A stretch of 64,000 nucleotides of DNA, taken from assembly GCF_014200675.1 (NCBI RefSeq), contig NZ_JACHCI010000015.1, positions 62,001-126,000 of the forward strand, written 5' to 3'. Both the position numbers and the translations under genes were made by a program. The stretch comes from Janthinobacterium saanense. GTDB lineage: Bacteria > Pseudomonadota > Gammaproteobacteria > Burkholderiales > Burkholderiaceae_D. Below the pieces are notes generated by a model. It saw only the letters and a program-made list of their open reading frames with translations. It searched no databases and had not been told where the DNA came from. Position 1 is the stretch's first letter; each line of letters starts with the position of its first letter. Shown piece by piece: positions 45,085-52,613 of this stretch.

Positions 45085-46016
45085 TACGTTTGAATCAGAT
45101 CGACAAACATTACGAGCAGGTGGTGGCGCTCAACCGCGTCAACCTGGAAATCGAACACGGCAAGCTGGTGGTGCTGATCGGCCCGTCAGGTTGCGGCAAG
45201 TCGACCTTGTTGCGCGTGGTCAACCGCATGATAGAACCGAGCGGCGGCCAGATCTTGATCGATGGCAAGGACGCGCTGGACATCGATCCCGTGCTGCTGC
45301 GCCGCTCTATCGGTTATGTGATCCAGAGCGCGGGCCTGTTCCCGCACCTGACGATACGTGAAAACGTGGCCGTCGTGCCCCATCTGCTCGGTTGGGATAA
45401 GGCCAAGCGCTTGCGCCGCGCCGACGAGATGCTGGCGCTGGTGCAACTCGATCCGCATAAATTCGGCAAGCGCTACCCGAAAGAATTGTCGGGCGGCCAG
45501 CAGCAAAGGGTGGGCATCGCCCGCGCCCTGGCGGCCGACCCGGCAGTATTGCTGATGGATGAACCGTTCAGTGCGGTCGATCCGATCACCCGCGAGCAAT
45601 TGCAGGAAGAGTTGCTGCGCATCCAGCGCGACGTGCGCAAGACCATCGTGTTTGTCACGCACGATATCGATGAAGCGATACGCCTGGGCGACAAGATTTG
45701 TCTGATGCGCGATGGAGCGGTAGTGCAATACGCCGATCCCGACACCATGCTGCGCCATCCGGCCGACGCCTTCACAGCGCAATTCATCGGCCAGGAAGCT
45801 GAACTGAAACGGCTGGGCCGCCACAGCGTGGGCGACTTCATGCGCCCAGGCACGCCAGAGCACAGCCTGGCTGGCGCCGAGCGGGTAGGGCAGGCGAGCA
45901 GCGCCCGCAGTGCGCTCAGCAAGTTGCTGGGCGGCCAGGCGGCGCTGGTGGTGGTCGACGCCAGCGGCGCGGCGGTCGGCCATGTGTCCTTATCTGACTT
46001 TGCGGCGCTGGCATGA
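45081..46016 (+). CDS. Betaine-type ABC importer, ATP-binding protein (YehX/ProV-like)
   Basis: A 311-residue ABC ATPase. Walker A is GPSGCGKST, the Q-loop lies in YVIQSAGLFPHLTIRENV, the signature is LSGGQQQR, Walker B is VLLMDEPFSAVD, and the H-loop is FVTHD. The C-terminal part after about residue 230 (HSVGDFMRPGTPEHSL and VVVDASGAAVGHVSLSDF) is CBS-like, as in osmoregulated betaine ATPases, where it senses ionic strength. It overlaps both neighbours by 4 bases. Confidence 0.92.
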   Translation: MIRLNQIDKHYEQVVALNRVNLEIEHGKLVVLIGPSGCGKSTLLRVVNRMIEPSGGQILIDGKDALDIDPVLLRRSIGYVIQSAGLFPHLTIRENVAVVPHLLGWDKAKRLRRADEMLALVQLDPHKFGKRYPKELSGGQQQRVGIARALAADPAVLLMDEPFSAVDPITREQLQEELLRIQRDVRKTIVFVTHDIDEAIRLGDKICLMRDGAVVQYADPDTMLRHPADAFTAQFIGQEAELKRLGRHSVGDFMRPGTPEHSLAGAERVGQASSARSALSKLLGGQAALVVVDASGAAVGHVSLSDFAALA

Positions 46017-46768
46017 GTCAATCTTTCTTCAACCGTCAAGCACTGGGTTTGCTGTGCTGGCCTTTGCTGTGGCTGGTGTACAGCCATGAAAGCTGGTGGC
46101 AGGCTTTGCTGGCGCCTTTGGGCGAGCCTGGCCAGCCGGTGCTGTATGAACGCATCAGCTTGCTGGAAGCGGCGCAAAGCCATGTGCTGATCGTGGCGGT
46201 CGCCATGGCCGGCGTGCTGCTGCTGGGTTTGCCGCTGGCGATCTGGGCCACGCGCAGCGCCGGCAAGACTTTCCTTCCGCTCATCGCCAATGGCGCCACC
46301 ATCGGCCAGACCTTGCCGCCCGTGGCCGTGCTGTTCCTGGCTACGCCCATCTTCGGCTTCGGCCCGCAAGCCATCATGTTTGCCCTGTTTGCCTATGGCT
46401 TGATGCCGACGGTGCAGGGCGCCCTGACGGGCTTGCAGCAAGTCGATGGCGATATCAAGCGAGCAGCGCAAGGCATAGGCATGGGCGCCTGGCGCCAGCT
46501 GTGGACCGTGGAATTGCCGCTGGCCTTGCCGGCGATACTGGCCGGTGTGCGCACCAGCCTGGTGTTGTCGGTGGCCACCGCGTCGCTGGCGCCGATGGCG
46601 GGCGGCGTCAGCCTGGGCACGCCGATTGTCTCTGGCCTGGCCGTCAACAATGCCACGCAAGTGATGGAAGGCGCGCTGGCCGTGGCCTTGCTGGCGATCG
46701 CCTGCGATTACTCGATGCGCGTGCTGGAACGCTGTCTGACGCCCTGGCGTCAAGGATCAACACAATGA
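46013..46768 (+). CDS. Betaine-type ABC importer, short permease (YehW-like)
   Basis: A 251-residue permease with five or six helices. The EAA loop appears as IKRAAQGIGMGAWRQLWTVELPLALPAILAGVR, and the second half GGVSLGTPIVSGLAVNNATQVMEGALAVALLAI is typical of OpuCB/ProW-type subunits. It pairs with the long permease to form the channel. It overlaps the ATPase gene (ATGA) and the start of the lyase-like gene (ATGA), so the enzyme is translationally tied to the importer, a strong hint that it acts on the imported solute. Confidence 0.9.
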   Translation: MSQSFFNRQALGLLCWPLLWLVYSHESWWQALLAPLGEPGQPVLYERISLLEAAQSHVLIVAVAMAGVLLLGLPLAIWATRSAGKTFLPLIANGATIGQTLPPVAVLFLATPIFGFGPQAIMFALFAYGLMPTVQGALTGLQQVDGDIKRAAQGIGMGAWRQLWTVELPLALPAILAGVRTSLVLSVATASLAPMAGGVSLGTPIVSGLAVNNATQVMEGALAVALLAIACDYSMRVLERCLTPWRQGSTQ

Positions 46769-48297
46769 AAATGGAAAACCCGATGGTCTTGTTGGACGAA
46801 ACCGCGCTGGACTGGCGCGCCGTGGCGCGTGTGGCGCTCGGCGCGCCGCTGGCCTTGAGCCCGGTGGTGCATGAGCGTTTGCATAATGCGCGGCGCATCG
46901 TCGAGCGCATCGTGGCCGATGGCGTGCGCGCCTACGGCATCAATACGGGCCTGGGCGCCTTGTGCGAACAGGTGCTGGAACCGGCCTCGCTGGCGACTTT
47001 ATCCTTGAATACCCTGAAAAGCCATGCCTGCGGCGTGGGCGAACCCATGCCGGACGAGCTGGTGCGCGCCATCATGTGCGCCCAGATCAGCAACTACAGC
47101 CATGGCAAGTCCGGCATCAGCCCGGAACTGGTCGATGGCTTGCTGGCCTTGCTCAATTTGCACTTGACGCCGCTGGTGCCGGCGCGCGGTTCTGTCGGCT
47201 ACCTGACGCATATGGCGCATATCGGCTTGCCGCTGGCGGGCTTGTCGCAAGTGCGCGTGGCTGGCAAGGTGGTCGATGCGAAACAGGCGCTGGCTGACGC
47301 TGGCTTGCAAGTTTTGACGCCGGGAGCCAAGGATGGCTTGAGCCTGGTCAATGGCACGCCGTGCGTGACGGGCTTGCTGAGCATGGCCTTGTTTCATGCC
47401 GAGCGCCTGCAGAAGTGGGCCGATATTGTCGCCGCCATGAGTTTTGAAGCGCTGCGCGGCCAGATGGCCGCGTTTGATGCAGAAGTGCTGGCGTTAAAGC
47501 CGCATCCGGGGTCGCAGCGCGTGGGCCGCAACCTGCGTGCCTTGCTGGCCGGCAGCGAAGTGCTGGCTAAAGCACAAGGAGTGCGCACGCAGGATGCGCT
47601 CAGCTTGCGCGCCGTGCCGCACATCCATGGCGCCACGCGCGACCAGGTCGAACATGTCTCTAGCCAGGTTAATATCGAACTGGCCTCGACCACCGACAAT
47701 CCACTGGTGCTGGGCACGCCCGATGATTACCGGGTCGTGTCGCAAGCCCATCCGCATGGCCAGTCGATGGCGTTTGCCGCCGATTTATTGCGGATCGCCT
47801 TGGCCGAACTGGGCGGCGTGGCCGAACGCCGCATCGACCGCCTGGTCAATCCCCTGGTCAGCGGCTTGCCGGCATTCCTGGTGGAAAACAGCGGCGTCAA
47901 TTCCGGCCTGATGATCGTGCAATACGTGGCCGCTTCGCTGGTGGCCGAAAACAAGGTGCTGTCGCAGCCCATGGTGGTGGACAACTATGTGACTTCGGCC
48001 TTGCAGGAAGACCATCTGAGTCTGGCCACCCCATCGGCGCTGAAAACCTTGCAGGTGATCGCGAATGTGGAACGGGTGCTGGCGCTGGAATTGCTGGCGG
48101 CTGGACAAGCCTTGCAGTTTTATCCCTTGGCATCCCTGGCGCCGGGCACGCGGGCTGCGCTGGCCTTGCTGCGCGAACACGTCGCTCCCTATACGCAAGA
48201 CCGCATGCTGGCGCCCGATATCGAGGCGGCGACCAAACTCATACAGGGCGACGACGGCATCCACCGCATCGAAGCGCTACTCGATATCAGGCTGTAA
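46765..48297 (+). CDS. HAL/PAL-family lyase lacking the MIO tripeptide (ergothionase-like candidate)
   Basis: A 510-residue member of the histidine/phenylalanine ammonia-lyase superfamily by length and by conserved blocks: YGINTGLGAL (Tyr57), LVNGTPCVTG, SLRAVPHIHG, ELASTTDNPLV, PAFLVENSGVNSGLMI and LQEDHLSLATPSA. The catalytic Ala-Ser-Gly that cyclises to the MIO group is absent. Where family members read GSVGASGDLAPLAHM, this protein reads GSVGYLTHM (residues 142-150), an in-frame gap of about six residues. The Tyr of the family's DPYSLR block is Leu here (QDALSLR). Without MIO it is unlikely to deaminate ordinary amino acids. A substrate whose amine is already a good leaving group, such as the trimethylammonium of ergothioneine or hercynine, would not need it. 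Coupling to a betaine importer supports this; the reaction is inferred. Confidence 0.75.
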   Translation: MKMENPMVLLDETALDWRAVARVALGAPLALSPVVHERLHNARRIVERIVADGVRAYGINTGLGALCEQVLEPASLATLSLNTLKSHACGVGEPMPDELVRAIMCAQISNYSHGKSGISPELVDGLLALLNLHLTPLVPARGSVGYLTHMAHIGLPLAGLSQVRVAGKVVDAKQALADAGLQVLTPGAKDGLSLVNGTPCVTGLLSMALFHAERLQKWADIVAAMSFEALRGQMAAFDAEVLALKPHPGSQRVGRNLRALLAGSEVLAKAQGVRTQDALSLRAVPHIHGATRDQVEHVSSQVNIELASTTDNPLVLGTPDDYRVVSQAHPHGQSMAFAADLLRIALAELGGVAERRIDRLVNPLVSGLPAFLVENSGVNSGLMIVQYVAASLVAENKVLSQPMVVDNYVTSALQEDHLSLATPSALKTLQVIANVERVLALELLAAGQALQFYPLASLAPGTRAALALLREHVAPYTQDRMLAPDIEAATKLIQGDDGIHRIEALLDIRL

Positions 48298-48315
48298 GGC
48301 ATCACGGGAAAAACC

Positions 48316-49299
48316 ATGGCATTGCAAACCTATCAACACGCGGCCGGCTCTGAATATATAGACGAAGAGCAGCATCTGCATATTTCCAGCGAACGGGGCC
48401 GCCGGTTGTGGCTGGCCGAATGGCCGACCTGGCTATTGATTGTGACCATCCATGCGGGCTGGCTGGGCACGCTGTTTTTCTGGCGCCAGCTCGGCACGCT
48501 GCCGGCCACCTTGCTGATGATCTGGTGGTGCGCCTGGTATATGTCGCTGCAGCATGAGCTGATCCACGGCCATCCCACGCCCTGGCCCTGGTTCAACCGC
48601 CTGTTCGCTTATGCGCCGCTGGCCGTCTGGTATCCGTACAAGCTGTACCGCGACAGCCATTTGCGCCATCACGTGGATTTTCATCTGACCATGCCGGCGC
48701 TGGACACGGAAAGCTATTATGTGTCGCCCGCCGTGTGGGCAGGCATGAGTAAACCCATGCAAAAGCTGCACTGGCTCAACAAGACTTTCTGGGGCCGCAT
48801 GCTGGTCGGGCCGTTGCTGTCGATCAGCGGCGCCTGGAGCCAGGTCGTGCGCCAACCCTTGAAGGGCAACTGGCATTATGTGCCGATGTGGCTGATCCAC
48901 TTTGCCATGCTGGCCGCCATGCTGTGGGCTATCGACAGCTATTTTGGCGTATCGCCACTGTATTATCTGCTGGCCATTTCCTATCCGGCCCAGTCGATCG
49001 CCAAGATACGCTCGTATTATGAACACCGGCCGGCTGAAGAGCACAAGCAGCGCATCGTCATCAATGAAGCGGGGCCCGTGTTCCGCTTGCTGTTTTTGAA
49101 TAATAATCTGCACCTGGTGCACCATGATTTCCCCTCGCTGCCCTGGTATCTGATTCCACGCGTGTATCAGGCCCGGCGCGCGGCCTATATTGCACGCAGC
49201 GGCGGTTTTCATGTGAACGGTTATGGCGAGCTGATGCGCCGTTTTGGCTTTAGCCCCATCGACGCGCCTGTCCACCCGCATATGCCTGAGCCGGAGTAG
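48316..49299 (+). CDS. Membrane fatty-acid-desaturase-like di-iron protein
   Basis: A 327-residue membrane protein with the three histidine clusters of the desaturase/hydroxylase superfamily: HELIHGHP, HLRHHVDFH and HLVHHDFP. Hydrophobic pairs of helices lie before and between them (WLLIVTIHAGWLGTLFFW; MWLIHFAMLAAMLWAI). Such proteins use two irons and O2 to desaturate or hydroxylate lipids or small molecules. It lies 18 bases after the lyase-like gene and 4 before a PhnD-like gene, so it is part of the same operon and may modify the lyase product or substrate. A fatty-acid role is not required by the sequence. Confidence 0.78.
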   Translation: MALQTYQHAAGSEYIDEEQHLHISSERGRRLWLAEWPTWLLIVTIHAGWLGTLFFWRQLGTLPATLLMIWWCAWYMSLQHELIHGHPTPWPWFNRLFAYAPLAVWYPYKLYRDSHLRHHVDFHLTMPALDTESYYVSPAVWAGMSKPMQKLHWLNKTFWGRMLVGPLLSISGAWSQVVRQPLKGNWHYVPMWLIHFAMLAAMLWAIDSYFGVSPLYYLLAISYPAQSIAKIRSYYEHRPAEEHKQRIVINEAGPVFRLLFLNNNLHLVHHDFPSLPWYLIPRVYQARRAAYIARSGGFHVNGYGELMRRFGFSPIDAPVHPHMPEPE

Positions 49300-49303
49300 C
49301 CTG

Positions 49304-50107
49304 ATGAACTGGAAAGTAGCCTTGCCCATGTATAACGTCTCGCCGTCTGTGCGGGAGGCGTATGAAGCCTTGCTCGACGCCGTGATCGATGCGTTGCGCA
49401 GCGGCGGCTGGCGTGGGCAGGTCGAGCTGGTGCGTGATCCTGCCTTGCCTGATCTTTGGAAGCAGCCTGATCTGCTGTTCGGCCAGACGTGCGGCTATCC
49501 GTATATGACGCAGTTGCAAGGCCAGGTGCAATTGATCGCCACACCCAGCTACGCCATGCCTGGCTGCCACGGCAGCGATTACTCGAGCGCCATCGTGGTG
49601 CGCAGCAATGGGGCCATCCGCGGCCTGGAGGACGCACGCGGCTTGACCGCCGCCGCCAACGACCGCCATTCCAACAGCGGCATGAATGTCTTGCGCCACG
49701 CCGTCGCCCCGCTGGCCGTCGATGGGCGCTACTTTGACGAGGTGATCTGGTCAGGCAGCCACTATGCCAGCCTGGGCCTGGTGCGCGAGGGCGCGGCCGA
49801 TATCGCCGCCGTCGATTGCGTCACCTTCGCCTACTTGCAGCAAGAAAACCCGGCCTGGCTGGAAGGGTTGTCCGTTTTGCAGTATTCGGCGTCGTCGCCG
49901 GGTTTGCCGATGATCGCCGGCCAGCAGGTTCCGGCGGAACTGCTGGCGCAATTGCGGACGATTTTGCTGCAGCCGGACCTGGTCCTGGCCCAGCTGATGC
50001 GCGCCTTGCACATTCGTGCTTTCGAGCACCGGCCGCACCTGGATTACTGCCGCATCCTGGAACTGGAATGCGAGGCGCAGGCAGTCGCTTATCCCACATT
50101 GCGATGA
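49304..50107 (+). CDS. PhnD-like substrate-binding-fold protein without signal peptide
   Basis: A 267-residue protein with the type II binding fold of the PhnD/phosphonate-binding family: DLLFGQTCGYPYM, a long YSSAIVVRSNGAIRGLEDARGLTAA strand-loop, SNSGMNVLRHAV, and VREGAADIAAVDCVTFAYL are typical. It starts MNWKVALPMYNVSPSVREAY with no signal peptide, so as written it is cytoplasmic. The start at 49304 is 4 bases after the desaturase stop. Family members exist that work as enzymes or sensors rather than transport proteins. Its place at the end of the betaine operon suggests a catabolic or sensing role. Confidence 0.72.
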   Translation: MNWKVALPMYNVSPSVREAYEALLDAVIDALRSGGWRGQVELVRDPALPDLWKQPDLLFGQTCGYPYMTQLQGQVQLIATPSYAMPGCHGSDYSSAIVVRSNGAIRGLEDARGLTAAANDRHSNSGMNVLRHAVAPLAVDGRYFDEVIWSGSHYASLGLVREGAADIAAVDCVTFAYLQQENPAWLEGLSVLQYSASSPGLPMIAGQQVPAELLAQLRTILLQPDLVLAQLMRALHIRAFEHRPHLDYCRILELECEAQAVAYPTLR

Positions 50108-50183
50108 GGCTGGCATAGTGCAAATAGCGCATGTTAAGATGCCAATGTAGATTCCACATGGAAACAATCAAGGCGGAACAAGC

Positions 50184-51017
50184 ATGCGTATTGAAGACCG
50201 CAACAACGTCCGGGTGGCCGCGCCACCCGCCACCCCGCAGCAGCAGGGCGCTGTAGCCACGATCGTATTTGTGCATGGCTTCGGCTGCGACCAGACCATG
50301 TGGTCTTATCTGGAGCCTTTGTTCCGTGTGCGCTACCGCACGGTGCTGTTTGACCTGGTCGGCAGCGGGGCATCGGACCTCAGTGCCTATGACTTCGATA
50401 GCTACGCCAGCCTCGACGCGTATGCGCGCGACCTGCGCCAGATCGTCAAAGCCGTGGCCGACGGCCCAGTGATTTGCGTCAGCCATTCCGTCAGCGCCAT
50501 GAGCACCTTGCTGGCAACCCTGGCCGAGCCGAAACTGTTCAGCGCGCAAGTCATGCTGGCGCCGTCGCCCTGCTATATCGACGACCCTTCCACCGGCTAC
50601 AAGGGCGGTTTCAGCCGCGAAGACATCGATGACTTGCTCAACACCATGGACAGCAATTACCTGGGCTGGGCAGCCACCATGGGGCCGGCCATCATGGGCG
50701 TGGCCGAGCGGCCCGGGCTGGGGCAAGACCTGGCGAACAGCTTTTGCCGCACCGATCCCGATATCGCGCGCCATTTCGCGCAAACCACCTTTTTGGCCGA
50801 CCACCGCGCTGACTTGCCACACAACGTCACGCCGGCGCTGATCGTGCAATGCGATGACGACTTTATCGCGCCGCTGACCGTGGGCAGCTATCTGCGCGAG
50901 ATGTTGCCGCACAGCCATTTGCAAGTGATCGAGAATGCCGGGCATTGCCCGCACATGAGCGCACCCGAGACCAGCTACCGTGCCATCCGCACCTTCCTGG
51001 ACGGCCTGGGCCTATGA
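50184..51017 (+). CDS. RsbQ-like alpha/beta hydrolase
   Basis: A 277-residue hydrolase closely resembling Bacillus subtilis RsbQ: FVHGFGCDQTMW, FDLVGSGASDLSAYD, PSPCYIDDP, NYLGWA and CDDDFIAPLTVG all match its distinctive stretches. The catalytic triad is Ser102 (CVSHSVSAM), Asp225 or 226 and His254 (AGHCPHMS). RsbQ hydrolyses an unknown small molecule and activates the PAS-PP2C phosphatase RsbP; plant KAI2/D14 receptors share the fold. Here the next gene, overlapping in an ATGA, encodes a PAS histidine kinase, so the hydrolase probably feeds a ligand to that PAS domain. Confidence 0.85.
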   Translation: MRIEDRNNVRVAAPPATPQQQGAVATIVFVHGFGCDQTMWSYLEPLFRVRYRTVLFDLVGSGASDLSAYDFDSYASLDAYARDLRQIVKAVADGPVICVSHSVSAMSTLLATLAEPKLFSAQVMLAPSPCYIDDPSTGYKGGFSREDIDDLLNTMDSNYLGWAATMGPAIMGVAERPGLGQDLANSFCRTDPDIARHFAQTTFLADHRADLPHNVTPALIVQCDDDFIAPLTVGSYLREMLPHSHLQVIENAGHCPHMSAPETSYRAIRTFLDGLGL

Positions 51018-52570
51018 TGCGTGACGCCATGCCATCCTTGCCCAATGCTGACAGCCTGTTCCAGCACGCTGCGTGCGGCTTGCTGCTGTGCGCCACGGAT
51101 GGCACCATCCTGAAGGTCAACGCCACGTTTTGCGGCTGGCTGGGCTACACCGCCATCGACTTGCTGGGTAAAAAGAAGTTGCAGGAATTGCTGACCATCG
51201 GCGGGCGCATCTTCCACCAGACCCACTGGACGCCGCTGATGCAGGTGCAGGGCATGGCTTCGGAAGTCTTGCTCGATATGCGGCAGCGCCAGGGGCAATC
51301 GGTGCCTATGCTGTTCAATGCCGTGCGGCGTGAGCACGGTGGCGTGTTCTACGACGAGATTGCCGTGTTTGTCGCCACCGACCGGCGCAAATATGAGCAG
51401 CAGTTGCAGCTGGCGCGCAGCAAGGCCCATGCGCTCAATGAAGAACTGGCGGTGGCGGACCGGCGCAAGGATGAATTTCTGGCCACCCTGGCGCACGAGC
51501 TGCGCAATCCTTTGGCGCCCATGCGCAACGTGCTGGAAGTGCTGAAACTGGCGCAGCTGGAAGACCCGAAGCTGAGCTGGGCGCGCGACGTGCTGGGGCG
51601 CCAGCTATGCCATATGACGCATCTGGTCGATGACTTGATGGAAGTGTCGCGCATCACGCGGGGACGGCTGGAATTGCGCCGCCACAGCGTGGAACTGGCG
51701 CCCGTGGTCGAAGCGGCGCTGCATAGCGTGGCCACCCTGGTGGCCGAATCGGGCCACCGCCTGCATGTGGAACAATGGCCGAGCGCCATCTGGCTAGACG
51801 CCGACGCCACGCGCCTGGGCCAGATGATCGCCAACCTGCTGACCAACGCCGCCAAATACACGCCGTCCCAGGGCGCCATCTGGTTGACAGTGGGCCGCTC
51901 CGGCAACGATGTGCTCATTACCGTGCGCGACTCGGGCATCGGCATCGCGCCCGAACACCTGGCCCGCGTATTCGACATGTTTTCGCAGCTGGAGCCAGCC
52001 CTGTCGCGCTCCCAGGGCGGCCTGGGCATCGGCTTGTCGCTGGTGCGCGGTCTGGCCGAATTGCACGGCGGCAGCGTCAGCGCGCACAGCGACGGCGTGG
52101 GGCAGGGCAGCACGTTTACCTTGCGCCTGCCCTTGCCAGCTACGCCGCTGCCGGCCCCCGCGCCAGCCGCTACGAGCCGCCAGCTGCAGGCCGGTTCGCG
52201 CGACGGCAAGGTACTGGTGATCGACGACAGCGCCGACGCCGCCGAAAGCCTGGCCCTGGCGCTCGATATCCTCGGCTACGACATGCGCACCGCCTACGAT
52301 GGCGCGGCCGGCATCGCGCTGGCAGAAAGCTTCCAGCCGCAAGTGATCCTGCTCGACATCGGCCTGCCGCGCATGAACGGCTACGAAGTGGCCCGTCATT
52401 TGCGCAGCCAGCCCTACGGCCGCAACGTGATCCTGGTGGCGGTGACCGGCTGGGGCCAGGACAAGGACCGCAAGATGGCCTCCGACGCCGGTTTTGACTT
52501 GCACCTGACCAAGCCGGTGGATTTTTATGAGCTCGATACGGTGCTGCAGAAGATGTTGAAGGCGGTGTGA
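51014..52570 (+). CDS. PAS hybrid histidine kinase with C-terminal receiver
   Basis: A 518-residue cytoplasmic kinase. Residues about 15-130 are a PAS domain (AACGLLLCATDGTILKVNATF; IFHQTHWTPLMQVQG). A short coiled coil leads to HisKA with the phospho-His in LATLAHELRNPLAPM. The ATPase part shows NLLTNAAKYT, DSGIGIAPEHL and GGLGIGLSLVRGL. After a Pro/Ala-rich linker, a receiver (about 400-518) has IDDSADAAES, the phospho-Asp in ILLDIGLPRMNG and the Lys in LTKPVD. There is no membrane helix. It starts inside the rsbQ-like stop (ATGA) and is followed by a PP2C-like gene, which suggests an RsbQ/PAS signalling unit with kinase output. Confidence 0.88.
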   Translation: MMRDAMPSLPNADSLFQHAACGLLLCATDGTILKVNATFCGWLGYTAIDLLGKKKLQELLTIGGRIFHQTHWTPLMQVQGMASEVLLDMRQRQGQSVPMLFNAVRREHGGVFYDEIAVFVATDRRKYEQQLQLARSKAHALNEELAVADRRKDEFLATLAHELRNPLAPMRNVLEVLKLAQLEDPKLSWARDVLGRQLCHMTHLVDDLMEVSRITRGRLELRRHSVELAPVVEAALHSVATLVAESGHRLHVEQWPSAIWLDADATRLGQMIANLLTNAAKYTPSQGAIWLTVGRSGNDVLITVRDSGIGIAPEHLARVFDMFSQLEPALSRSQGGLGIGLSLVRGLAELHGGSVSAHSDGVGQGSTFTLRLPLPATPLPAPAPAATSRQLQAGSRDGKVLVIDDSADAAESLALALDILGYDMRTAYDGAAGIALAESFQPQVILLDIGLPRMNGYEVARHLRSQPYGRNVILVAVTGWGQDKDRKMASDAGFDLHLTKPVDFYELDTVLQKMLKAV

Positions 52571-52613
52571 ACATGCCCACTGTCTTGCCTGGATAAAAAC
52601 GTAAACAACCCTG

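Noticed and set aside
46765-48297. Annotation as a normal histidine ammonia-lyase (hutH)
   Set aside because: The MIO-forming Ala-Ser-Gly is missing, a key Tyr is replaced, and no other hut genes are nearby, so hutH would mislead.
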